From Symbiodinium natans (taxonomy: Eukaryota > Sar > Dinophyceae > Suessiales > Symbiodiniaceae), in contig CAJNDS010000480.1 of NCBI GenBank assembly GCA_905221605.1, forward strand, positions 1 to 62,000: a stretch of 62,000 nucleotides of DNA, read 5' to 3'. Below are positions 47,777-59,999 of this stretch, piece after piece. The notes under the pieces are model-generated. The model worked only from the letters and a program-made list of their open reading frames with translations. It did not search any database and was not told the origin of the DNA. The translations under genes were made by a program, and so were the position numbers. Position 1 is the first letter of the stretch; every line of letters starts with the position of its first letter.

Positions 47777-49009
47777 CTAAACCTCAAACATAGCCTCTCA
47801 AGCTTAAGCATTTTGGCGCTTTGCATGAACAGCGCAAGGCAGATTGCAGATGAGTCAAGAGGCAGAACTTCGGTCGCCATCTTTCGCACGGCAGCAAGCT
47901 CTACCCGGCTCTAACCTTGCCCGTGAACCTAATGGCCCCGCCCTGATCAACAAAACCCGGTGTCTGGCAATGTGCAGCTGTGTGGCAAGCATCGTTTGGG
48001 GTATTGGAGAACTGACAAGCAAGCTCTTGATGCTTGGTCTTTGTGGGCTTTCAGCTTCGCGTGTACAGTTGTGTACCAGAAACTTTCTGCATCTAAAGTT
48101 GTTGCAGCGGTCGGCCCAAGCGGCCAACACAGGGTCGCTCTTGTGAGCCAAAGAATCTGCAGCGGTGACATGTTACAGTGAAACAGCAAAACGAACCACC
48201 TAAGCGACTACAAACGCCGTCACGTCTAACTGCCGTGGACAAGTGGAGCGAAAAAGATAGTCCAGCTGAAAACCCTGTCCATCGCTTCAGCAGGACCACG
48301 GGCGCGTGTGCCTTGACCTGAAAGGGGCGCGGCGATGCACAGAGCAAAATAGCGCCAATTACTGCTTTCATCAGGCTCCTGCCAGGTCACAGAGACTAAG
48401 GTTTGTGAGACCGGCAAGACCTGAGTTGCACTCTTGCATGCCTTTAGATCAACTCGCACCAACTCAGCCTTGCACAACTCTGTTCGGCGTTTTACTGTGT
48501 GACTGAGCCCCCCCACGCTCGACAGGCTGTCCGGGAACCGCGTTCTGAGGTTGCACACAGTAAAATCGCTTCGCACATCTCTATCTTGGCGGGGTCAGGA
48601 GGCTTTGAGGTAAGCTCACTGGTGCGCTGATTTCTAGCGCCCTTCTGGTCTCCTCTTGGTCCGTCTTCAGCGCTCCGTCGAGCTTGACCTCGGCACAAGC
48701 CAGCGTAGCAAACATACTGCAAACATGCGCAACTCGGCACGACGAGCTCTCTCTCTGTCTCCCTGTCTCCACTCGAATCTCCAACACCTCGCTTCTTCGC
48801 TTCCGGAACCCGAGCCAGCAGCCCACACTCCTGTTCCAAGAGAAGCAACGCAAAAAAGACAGAGGAAAAAGAGAGCTGCGCTCACAGCAGAGCCCTCAAC
48901 ACAAAAGGATTTGGCTAACGTTGCAGCCTCTTCAGTGTGCGCCCCCCCCCCCACCCCCCCCTGACCCCGAACGGTCGAAGCTGTTTTGTCCCTCTTTCAA
49001 CGGTCCATG
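47777..49009. other. Region expected to hold the HIBCH 5' exon(s); none recognised
   Basis: The first resolved HIBCH exon starts at 47776 after TTTAG|G, so at least one coding exon must lie higher. No matching sequence was seen. On the minus strand near 48620-48690 the frame reads VKLDGALKTDQEETRRALE after an AG|G acceptor, a candidate exon of unknown affiliation. A C-rich run lies at 48940-48961. Confidence 0.35.
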
Positions 49010-49395
49010 GATTTCTCAAAGGGATCCAGATGATTTTCAAAGGATGAGTTTATATGACCTTGAAAGGGCTTCATATACTTTAGGGACGGGTTTAGCTGAA
49101 TTTAAACGGGGCCCATCTGATTTTCAACAGGATGAGCTGATTCCACTCAAAAAGGGATCCACATGATTTTTAAAGGCATGAGCTGATATGAATGTAAAGG
49201 GGATCCATATGATTGTAGAAGGCATGAGCTTATATGGACATCATAAAGGAGATGAGCTTCGATGAGTTTAAAAAGCGGTCCATATGTTAAAAGGGATGAC
49301 CTTATATGCGTTTAGAAGGGATCCATATGATTACAAAAGGTATGAGGCATGAGCTGATTCGAATTAAAATGGTCCATATGATTTTCGAAAGCCAG
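49010..49395. repeat. Degenerate tandem repeat, unit about 50-60 bp
   Basis: Seven or so copies built on GGGATCCATATGATT, an A-rich spacer with AAAGG, then ATGAGCTGATATG and TTTAAA. Spacing and sequence drift between copies. No coding meaning. Confidence 0.75.
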
Positions 49396-49397
49396 AG

Positions 49398-49580
49398 GAC
49401 CCGGGCCAGGACATTGACGAGGGTCCCAAGCCAGTGCCCATTTTTGGGGACGCAGGGTTCCTTGTTCTTAAGGCCCGGAGTCTCGAAATTCACCAGCTTT
49501 GGCCATGAAGCTAAGAGGCCAAGGCATCCAATTCCACAGCCCGGGGCCAGGAGAGGGTCCCAAAACAGTGCCCATTGTAG
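49398..49580. repeat. Two-copy direct repeat, about 45 bp
   Basis: 49398-49444 and 49540-49579 share CCCGGGCCAGGA, GAGGGTCCCAA and CAGTGCCCATT in the same order with small indels. Confidence 0.7.
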
Positions 49581-49939
49581 GAGATTCGGCTCCTGGACCA
49601 CCACCCCATTGCCGGATTGATCCAGACAACTTTTCCATACGGTCTTGTGACAGGGAATTGCTGGATTCGGTCGGTTGGGATTCCGGGCTTGCCGGGTCTC
49701 GGAAAGGAATACAATTCAAAGGCCCGGGCTTTGGGCTTCAACTTGGTTGAAAAACAAACCCTAAATCCTTGAAAAAAAGGAAATTTGGGGACCGAATTGA
49801 CTGTGCTAAGAACCGTGCTCTGGGACGGGTAGGAATGTGTCGGAACTGCAGGTCCTTGGCCAGTGCCGGTGGCCATTTCCATCCAGCCTTCCGGCCGGTC
49901 CTCCACAAAGCCTCCAGGTTGGATCGGCATGTCGCCCAA

Positions 49940-50110
49940 AGTTTAGGGCTTTTGTAGGCGTTTTAGGGTTTTTGGGCCTTAGGTCTTGAGTCTTTGGGCT
50001 TGGGATCTTTAGCCGGCCTTCGGGCGCTAGGATCTTCCCTGGCCTTGAGGGGGGGTTGAGGAAGTTTTGGGTCGAACAACTTTAGGGCACTTTAGGGTCG
50101 ACAGTCGAGG
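49940..50110. repeat. Telomere-like and TTGGGCTTT-rich tract
   Basis: Repeated GTTTAGGGCTTTTG, TTTTAGGGTTTTTGGG and CTTTAGGG words, decayed. No gene. Confidence 0.55.
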
Positions 50111-50490
50111 TCTGAACCCCCGGCCTCGCAGCACTGTGTCCCTAGGCACGGATCCAATGCGCTTTGACGGGTCCTGGCACAGGCGGATCTGGACACGTTT
50201 CAGTTCAGGGTTGGAGTTTAGGGGGTGTTTTCTGCCTTGGCCTACTAGAATTTCAACATGAAGTCATGTAATTGCACGGCATTGCATAGCCAGGCAGTTC
50301 CAAGAACTACGCAGTTCGTAGGACGGATACGGGAGCAAGGCCGATCCGCGCGTCGCAGTTCTACTTCCCCACGTCACGAGGGGACTCGACATGAGCCTAG
50401 GTTGCTGAATCATACAATAGTGTCATGATTAGATGGAGCATTGACAACATGCAACCAAGCTCGGAGGACTGTAAAACTGGCAAAAGGAAC

Positions 50491-51402
50491 CCGCTCACAC
50501 AGTGCCTCGTCCGGCTCGCGGTAGAGGAAGGTTCCCGTGGTGTCCACAACCCGCACGAAACTGGCATGCGGGCTCTCATCATGAATCTTCACGTTGTGCA
50601 GGGGCATCTCCGCGCATTGACGTGGCTTCGGCACAGTTTGGTGGCAGCTGGTCTTTTACTGTAGCGCGCGTGCAGCAGCAGACTGGCAGATACGCAAGCA
50701 CACATTCTCCAACCAGACATCCCAACAACATGTCGGGGAGGACACGCCCTCAGGCACTGCCCGCTCCTCCTCATCTTCGTCATCTGACAGTGCCCCTGCA
50801 GAGTCGGAAGCTTCAAAAGGGAGAACAGCACGATGAACAGCATCAAATGCGCATCGCTCCCATGGCTTACCGACAACTTGGGGAATCTGACTGCGAATTG
50901 GAATCACAGATGGGCACAGCCCGCCTTGGGCCTTGGCTGACGGCTTGGAGACCTGCAATGCAAAATCAGAACCCACTTGTAGAGGAAACATATGATGACA
51001 CAAGCTTCCCTGCCAGGCCTCCACCTCGGCGCTCTCCGCCTTTGTGGCCTCCTTGGCCGGCTTGGCGTCTACAGCCTCCGTGGCCTCTACAGCCTCCACC
51101 ACTTTGGCGCCCTCGGCCTTCTTGGCCTCGCGCTTCTGCCTTCAGATCTTCAGATCTTGACCGTCTTGACCCCTTTGTCCAAACACTTCATCTTGCGATG
51201 CTGGGTTCGAGGCAGCTGCTGCTCTCTGGATGCTGGCTCTTCCTCCTCCTCGGAATCGGACTCCTGATCCTCGGACTCGAGGGGCATCACGGGCTACTCA
51301 TGGTGGGTACACTGACGGCTCACTGATTGAGAGTGCATTACAGGGGTCCGCCTGGTCCAATCCCATCATAAGCTCCTCGAAGAGAGTCCGAATCTCTGCA
51401 TC
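50491..51402 (-). CDS. Multi-exon gene for a highly charged protein of unknown family
   Basis: Exon 51352-51402 (DAEIRTLFEELMMGLDQ) starts after CAG|G and ends at a GC donor. Exon 51187-51269 is acidic (DQESDSEEEEEPASREQQ) and ends at a GT donor in phase 2. Exon 51025-51139 restores the frame and is a Lys/Glu/Ala helix (QKREAKKAEGAKVVEAVEA). The next exon starts at 50952 (VSKPSAKAQ), end uncertain. A further acidic piece near 50730-50800 (ALSDDEDEEERAVPEG) and a candidate exon 50491-50607 (SFVRVVDTTGTFLYRE, ending at a GT donor) follow. Junction phases agree among the first four. The mix of acidic tracts and Ala/Lys/Glu helices suggests a nuclear or scaffold protein, but no domain is recognised. 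Confidence 0.5.
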
Positions 51403-54400
51403 CTGCTGCCAGTGAAGGAGCTTCGTACGTGAGGCACGCATGTTGTTCCCCACGGCAGACCTCTGGATGCACGAAGATGGACCTGCAATCCAAAAACATC
51501 ACCGTCGAACACTCACTTTTTACCGTCACAGCCTCGAGCTAGACGAAACGCTGATGGCCCCTCTTCCACACTCTCTCTTCGATACTCCCCTAGGCTCTTT
51601 ACCCCCCCCCCATTTCAAAGAAAAGCCGGCGGCCTGTCCACCTCGCTCTTCTTCGCTGCACGAAAAAGGACGTCACACTGCACATCCAGGCCTGCCGAGA
51701 CGAGATGTCGAGCCAAGGAGTTACGTTGGAGGACTCGACATGGTTTAGGCCTTCGGGTTTACAGGGTTCGAGGCAGTTTGACACTCAACATCACTCAACC
51801 CTAAACCATAACCAGGGTCTGCAACTCGCCTTTCAAGAATCCATCCCCGGGAGGCCTGCGTAGGAGTCGCACATCGCGTGGACCGTCCAGCTGAATTCAC
51901 CGGGGCGTGGAACCTTTTGGACTGAGGGTGTACTAAAGTGATCGCAAACCCTGTATTGTGTGTGTGTGTTTGCTTCTGTACACAATTTAGCAGCGAAGCA
52001 TCTTTGCTAGTGCTGGTGTTCTTTGTTTTTTGCGCATATGTAGCATAGATGCACACATATTACGTACATGTGCGCAACAGATAGTCTGAAAAGATGCCCT
52101 GAGAACAGACATGGAGTATACGTAAGGATTAAGGATCCTGACAACCCTCCACATCCGACGGTGAGGGTCAGAGTATGCCTTTGTGGGTCAGCTTGTCAAA
52201 GCCACAAACGTGCTCAGTTTCATGGCGCATTTTCGCAGTCCATCGCTGAGAACATCCGCTTGCGGCATCTTGGCCCATGCCGTGCCCTGGAATCAAACCC
52301 GGCCCCAGCAAAATTCTTCAAAATTGGGTACTCTGCTGTAAGTATCTGGACCACAACACGGGCACACTCGAGCCAGAGGCCAGACGTGCAGCAGGCTTTG
52401 CTTGGATAAATGCCATACATGCACAGATCAAACTCCGACAGAAGACTTGAAGGAAATGTGGCCACTCTGCCAAGACCCCCACGATAAACGTCACGTTGCT
52501 CTTGCACACTTTGCCCGTGCCCAGGACAAGGTCCGTAGCGATCATCCTGGATGCTCACCGACGCATTCAGATGCTCGGCATTGCTTTGCAGCTACACAGG
52601 CCCTGAAGTCTGAAGACTGCATTGCACTGATATTCACTGCTCCTGGCGCCAAAACAATTTGGAAAGCGCAATGCAAGCATATGAGTCGCGGCTTGGGACA
52701 GTTCACAAAGCCAGTCCCAGGAAGCCCCATGATCCAAACATGACTGCGGTCCTTCGACCACGATTGTCATAGACCAACAGCCACCACTCCTACATGCGCC
52801 ATGCAACTCTAGTCGGCAATCCCTCACTCCTTCAGCTTCGAAACCCAAAGCCACATCAGTTGCGAAGCTCACTGGCTCACATCACGCTATCTTCACAAGG
52901 TTATTGGCTCCAGCTGTGGGCTTTTCGAAGCCCACCTCGAACTTCACGCCAGGAAAGAGAGGCGCATGAACTGCACCGACACTTTCGGCCGCGTCCAGGT
53001 TCGTGCGCGTGAGGGTGATCTGGCGTGCCAACTGTTGATCTCTAGTCAAGAACTCTGCCAATGATGACGAGTAACTGAGTGGCCCTTGGTCTCGGTCTCG
53101 CAGGATTGCAAACGCTACGGCCTAAACCAATCGTACCACTACGACTGCTGACTATAGCCCCCGTCCACTCAGATTGCACCATGATGCACCGCGCGCAGAA
53201 GCCCACAGTAGTGATGACAGTCACGGCGGGAACATGCCGGATGCACGTTGAGGGTGCCCATGTCACCCTCAGCCATGTCTGGCTCATCGTTTACCTGTTG
53301 TTGCCGTCAAGTTCTCAGACCAGATCTCGAGGCTAGCGCTTCAAACTTCACAGGGACACAGGGCCTCGACTACATAGCTGAGCTCCACAAGGGGTGCGTG
53401 TCTGCAGAAGGCTTGGATGTCCAAGACCTGCCGAGCGCCAAGAAGTCCAGAAGTCGTTGGCCCTAAGCTCCTACGCCGCAGATATGTAATGCATCAACTG
53501 AACGCAGCACGCCAAAATCCAGACGACTTCACCCCCGGCCTGAATCCAAAAAGCGGTGCCCCGAAACTACAAGTACCGCAGAAGCTCACAGGGACGGATG
53601 GCTACGCTGCTAATCACTGCTACACGCAAGAGGTTGCCTGCTCAGAGGTGAAGTTGCCCAGCCGGCGGAGAACATTCGGCTCGCCACCAGACTCCACCAC
53701 CTGCAGGCACGTGGCTTCCACTACTCCATGCTCGGGCCTCGACTTTTCCGGCCCCTAGCAACTTCTATTTCCCGCTCGTAACGTTCTGCATTGCGCTCCT
53801 CTCGCAGTGTTGGAGCGCCGGCAGGTGCGGACCTCTTCAGGGAGTGGAGTTGGAGGCAGTTGGAGGTCCAAATCTCTGGCAGGCTTAACCTGCAAACTTG
53901 CAAAAACAGGATTTGGAATTTTCCATTTGAAGGTGGTACTGTGCATTCGAGGACTAGTTGTGAGCTCGCAAGCACCAGTGCCATGGTGAATCCAACCTAG
54001 AACTCCCGCCCCGATAAGGGCTTATGGCTTGGGCAGTCGATCTGGAGGTGCATTTTAAGGCTTGCTTGCACTGTACTTTATCTCACTTGAACCCACTGAG
54101 ATGCATCAGCACAGACACTGAACGCAGGTGAATGCAGGCCTGACGTGAGGGAGCTGCAGCAGAGGGGAGTCGTTAAAGTCCATGGCCTGGTGAGGCCAAA
54201 CGGCGCTGTGCTGTGCACGGCCTCCCTGCGCAGGCTGCGCTCACCTGCACAAGGCAGCGCTGGAACTTGATGGTGTTTCGCACCACATCCACGAAGCCTC
54301 AGGCAAGACTTGAAAAGAACACGTATGGCGTTCTCTTCGCAGCTTTAGCTGTAAACTGCCCCGTGGGATCTAAATTGTCAAAATGAGGACCTCCAGAAAG

Positions 54401-57400
54401 CTTTGGCTCAGGGCTCCGCAGCTTCGGAAAGAAAGCTTGGGAGGGAGACAAGCGAGACAAGGTGCAATCAATCCCGGGAAACTTTGCAGTCGCAAGCCCT
54501 TTGGGAAGAAAGGTGATGATGCTGACATATGTCTGCAGTAGATCTGTAGATTTTGCAGGTCGTAAGGGATGGGCACGCTGCATAGGTCAGGTTCATCACT
54601 TCACGCTGATTGAGCTTGACGTGCATTGATGCTTCAAGTGAGGGAATCAGGCTGACACTGGAACGGTCGCCCTCGCCATGAGCTGCGATGGAGCTCATTG
54701 CCTGGTCTGCGCACTCAACGAGAGCTTCAGAAACCAACCAAGAGAGCTCATGCGTGGGGCTCGGGAGAACAGATTGCTTATGCAGAGGGGATGGGCAACC
54801 GAGGCAGCGGCTCTGCCCAATTTGGGCAAGTGCATTAGCCGCCCGGTCAGCTCCGCCTAGTACAGTGGCTCTGACGTGCAAGGGCGAATGCTTGTCAAGA
54901 CGCGGCCGGAGCACCTGCACCATTGGAGGCATGTGCCTGAGAGCAGGACAGAGAGCTGGCAGAGCATCGTAGCGGCCACTGGCTACTCAAGGCTCGCCAT
55001 TGCCATCAAGACACGGATGCAGTCGCCACATGTGAGCCCACAGAATGGCGGTGCCCCGCCGGATCGAGGGGTCGCTGAAGGGGCAGGGAATCCTTGCGCG
55101 ACACATCCATGCCCTTCGCAACTCCGGAGCGACTTCTATGCCAACAAGTGTGTTTGGACAAAAAGACCGGCCTGGGTTCGGCTGCGGCCAACAAAGACTG
55201 AGGGAAGACCTTTGTCTGCACCTGCACACGGAGCTGTTTACTGCTGTTTGCTGGAAGCAACTCAGGAGGCTGAACTGAAAATGTCGTGAAGGAGGGTGAT
55301 CAAGTCAGAGGCTGGGAATCCCGCCTCGGCCGCGGACTTAGGCGGGCCGGTCGCAGGCCACACCTTCCAGTGTGGATTTTGAGGCCCTACACCTTCTAGG
55401 CAGTCACCCATGGAATGAATTGAAATGAAACTCCGCACTCCCAGAGGCGCCGCGCCTCGACCTCCCACCGCCCGTCGGGGCCTCACACGCTTGAGACTTC
55501 CGACACATTTGGGACGCCGAGTGCGAGCACCCTAGTGCACCTCAACTCTACTGGCACATAGCTGCCAAGTACGTTGCAACCATGCCACAAAACATTCCAA
55601 GACACTCACACGACTCGTGAGGGTGCGGGTGAGGCTTTCAGGTGCTCTCTGAAGGACTCAGCTGCCTTTGTTTCGAAGAACGCCTCTTCGACCTCTCCTC
55701 AGCGTACAGTGAACAGTCCGTACAGGGAACCGTCAGCTTCATCGTGCACACAAACTCAACCGCAGCACGACAAACTTGGGCCAGAACTCCTCGCCGCTGC
55801 CCGTGGCCTTCTGCATTGTGCTTTCACCACATGCAAGGCTGAGAGCAGCATTGTCCCGCCTGTACGAACTGCACCACAGTGCCAGGCTTCATGGGCTCTG
55901 GACTTCGTCTTATCATCACCTCTCTGCGAAGCCAGCGATTGCATCATGCGTCGGTGCATGAAGCCTCCTCTCTGAGACCCAAGTTTGAGCCAAGACCCCA
56001 AACACTCGCAAAAGCCCTGCAAACTTTTACCCCTGAACCTGAACCCCTTAAGCTCTGAGGCACCTGGCCTCCAGCAAGGGGCTTAAGTCCGCGCACATTT
56101 GCCGGCGAGACTGCAGCAGGGTAGGGTTCGAATGCAAGCAGGCTTATCTTCACATCGATCCTTTCAGTACATATTGCGGCTCCCAGCTCCACCTCCAGCG
56201 ATGCGGCGAATAGCCCAGGCATGTCCTTCCCAAGCGCCACGGAGAGCTGTGCTTTAAAGAACATCCCAAGACCAGCGTTGCTTCTCACTCTCAAACGAGC
56301 GTCTCACAAAAACTTTGCTTGCGAGGGCTGGCACGACAAACACGACAATGCTTAGGCCTGCAGCTTGTAAGATGCGGCACTTTGTTGCAATTTGTTTTGC
56401 ACGGCGACGTGCTCGCGCAGTGTCCAAAGTTGTCCGAAGCAAGAAGGTGGGAGGCTTGTGACATCTGTGAAAGCTTGTGGTAATGGACTGTAACACACTT
56501 GCAAGTCGAGCAACTCGTCTAGCAGTACCCAGTGCCAATCATCTTCAATTCTACCAGCACCTGACACCAAACTGCGCGACAAGGTCCTGCTCCGTCACCT
56601 GCACTGCACCGATGTTGTGTGCTAGTTCATGGCGAAATGCCACGGCACCTCTCTCAGAAGCAGCATGGCCCCAGCGGATGGCCTCGATGTCTATGCACGA
56701 GTGGAAGATCTTCAAGGTCTCCCCGCAGACGCCATTGCTGGAGATGTTAGATCCCCTGCGGAGCAGCACAGCACTGACCATCGAAGAACACATAGGAACG
56801 CGAAGTGCACCTCAGGCAACAGCAGACGAGGGAGAATGGCACGACAAAGAGCACGGCGAAGAACACGCACAAGGTGAAGATCTGATTCTCCTGGAGGCCA
56901 GCTGGTAGCTAGGCGCAAGTGGCGCAAGAGGCCCCTGAATGCTCCCCACTTAGTTCACGAATCGAAGCAGCTCAAGCAGTCATCAGCGAGCTCCTTCACC
57001 AGAAGCTTTGGATGAAGTGCTATTCCCATCTGCACAAGGGCCAGGGGTCAACCAAAGTAAAGGCACAAGCAGCCAAGGCAACCTAGGCAGCCTAGCAGTT
57101 TATAGGAGATGCTAGCACAACAGCTACGCAGTCTCTTGATGTCTCTTGTGACAGCCAACCTTTTCTCCTTCTGCGGAGTCAACTCCTCAAACGCTCGGAG
57201 CACACGCTCTGAGCCAGGTGCTGCATACGGAAGAATGCAGCCACATTGCCTGGACTTAGCTACTTTATGAAACCAAGAACGGGCGGCTTTGGGCCCGGCC
57301 TATACACATTGAAAATCGATGACCAAGCCCCTGCTCATGCGAGACTAGTCAACATCAGAATTTGCAAAAGTTGCAAGGCCAGCGAGCGGTCGCCTTCTGC

Positions 57401-59999
57401 CAGAGCATTGCACTGCAGTCCCCATGTCAGCTATCCTTGCACATGCTGCTCCCCCCCAGCAGAGGCGCGCACCAGTGTGGGAAGTCAGATACAAGGATTG
57501 TAGCTCCAAACAGCAACAGCTTCATGAACTCTGAACACACTGAATCATTAGTCCCAGACGCGTCTTCTTTCACTTCCCCCGACTCCCCATGCGAGGAACA
57601 ACTCAGAGCCGTCTCGGAGAAGCCTCCTGTTCATCACTACCTCAGCTCGAAATGGTTCAAGATAGATCACACTCCAATGTGGAACTCTTTTCAGGCTTTC
57701 ATTTCTCAAGCCACCCTGCCTACTTTGTCGGTGTTTATGGTGCTTTCCACGGCTTTTGCGTGTGGGTCACATACCAAAATACTCGAAACATCGGTATTGC
57801 GGAGCGTTTCGGAGAGCATCCATGCTCGTGGGGTACGAACATCCATGCTATCACTGAACCAATGAGAACGTCCTACCAGCGCATCCGACAAAGCCCTGTC
57901 TTTACCAAGGACTTCTGAGGCCCAGCACCCTAAGATAAGCCCGCACTGCAAGCCGAAAGCCCGGAATCCCAAACGCAACACCCTGAACATCCCTAAACCC
58001 TAGAGCCCTTTGCACGACGTGCAACCCTACAGCTGCGAGGCCCCAAGCCGTGTCCAACCAAAAAAAAGACAGTTCGGCTTGCTCCACTCATGCGGAGAAA
58101 CGCGCCAGGTGCTGTGGCGAGAGAACGATTTTCAAGCAAGCATTGCCCAGACAAGTTTGAATGATTAAGGCCCTGAAGAAAAAATGGTCGAAACACCCGG
58201 TCAAGCCTGCAAAAAACCTGCGAGATACCTGCAAAACAACAGAAACACGAACTTTGTGTTCGCGCGTGCCTTGTCCAACATAGCGGGCCCTGAAAGGGCG
58301 CCGGCACGTTGCTGAGGGTTGTTGCCAGTTGCTGTGCTTGAGCTTTGTTGAGGACTCATCAGGACTCCCCCTGCACATGTTACTTTGCTGCCCTACATCC
58401 CTAGGAGACAGAACGAGATCAAAATGAGATCCAGACTGAGCGGGGTATCCTCCCGCGGCTGTGATGCAGGACCCGGGGCGAACGACTGCCAGGTGCCAGA
58501 TGGCCTGCTTCGGGGATCCCAACCAACAAAAAACATAAACACAACTCTACAAAATCCTACGTAGCGCCTCAGCCTTAGGACTTACCGGGTGCTCTTCAGA
58601 GTTGAGGGTTGGGTTCGGGCTTGTTTCTCGAAACTTCAGCCTGTCTCTGGTGAGCGTGTGTAGTTATTTGCTGGGGGGCTTTGGAGGGCGCAGGCCAAGT
58701 CAATGGTATCAGAAGGAGAGGAAGCGCCTTCCGCAATCTCGCACTTGGCACGCTATTGGTTTGCCGGCGAATTCGACTGCCTTGGCTTGTGGTAAAGGAT
58801 TGCAAGCACCAACGATGAGCAGCTCCAGAGATCAATACCTTTTTTGCAGACTCGACCCTGAAACCCTCACATCTGGACCGTCAAGCCCAGACGTGCATAT
58901 GCTACTCTTGTATAAACAGGTCCCAGGAGCACAGTCTGCAGTTGTGGACTCGTCCATGTCGGAGGAGTCCTGAGAATCTGTTTACAAACGACGAAGCGCC
59001 CAAGCCCAGCTTCTGCCGTCCTCCTCATCCATGTCTTTCGCCTCACCCCGAGGGAAAGTTCCAACCCAAGAATGCCTTTCCCTCAAGGAGCAGGAAAGCG
59101 AATGTGGCGCTTATCAGCTTCCAGGCGTCCTCTTACTGGTAGGATTCCAGTCACACAAAGACCCCCCCACAAAAGGGGCCCGGACCTAAAGCAACACCCG
59201 GAAACATCCTCTGCAAGTTGCCAAGTCGCAGGAGTGAGCCCATCTTTCTCTAGGGCCAAGGTGCCTTAGGGGTTTGGAGGCTTAAGCCTTCGAAACTTGA
59301 TTGTTCCAAGGCAGGCTCCATCATCCCAAGTTTGTGTTTCAGGCCCCTGCCGCGTTCTAGGGCCTCCAGAAAGTTCTCGTCGTAGACCTCGCAAGCCCGA
59401 GTTCACGCGAAGGGCGCAATCAAATCCGACGATAACGTGCGAGAATATTTCGGCAACTCACAACAGTATACTGCCATGTACTATGACGCACCTTTGTATA
59501 GAAATATACGGAACTATACCGAAATCTACTCCTTAAAGTACGACAACAATACGATGATAAACTACCCTCTTCAGGCTCATTCGGAGTCGCCCCCAGGTCC
59601 CACTCAGGTGCTGGCGAACTTCTTGCCACCCGTGGGCCAAGGAAATCCGCAGCCTCAAAGCAGATGGCTCCCAGCTTTGATTACAACTGCCATGGTTAGG
59701 ATGGTGGTTGTGATGATGATTATGATCATCCGCCGGATTGTGAGCATTGAGGCACGCGGAAGGACTGCATGGGAATCCATCCCGAAGTGGCTCTTATATG
59801 CGCACCCCTGGCTCCCCTGTCACGGACCCCATGTCGAGCTTTCACGATGGCCTCTATGGACCTCTGGACCCGCTGTGGACCCCCCCTGTTCATTGTCACA
59901 AGGCTCAGGCCGAGGCGGTGCGCACTCGTCATGCTATTCTCTTGTTTGTCATTGAATTCGCAACTTCATTGCTGTAATGAGAATGATGTTCAATAGAAG
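51403..59999. other. Gene-poor stretch with several unassigned protein-like frames
   Basis: Minus-strand pieces with protein-like character include 54300-54400 (HFDNLDPTGQFTAKAAKR), 54540-54720 (EASMHVKLNQREVMNLTY) and 56560-56780 (ETLKIFHSCIDIEAIRW). The last is contradicted by an equally open plus-strand frame, so none is annotated. A TG run lies at 51956-51970. Bases 59437-59570 are an AT-rich Tyr/Asn-coding patch on the plus strand. No transposase or reverse transcriptase was seen. Confidence 0.35.

Noticed and set aside
56477-56908. 143-codon plus-strand frame and the overlapping minus-strand frames
   Set aside because: Both strands look equally protein-like, neither has clear splice boundaries, and no family was recognised.
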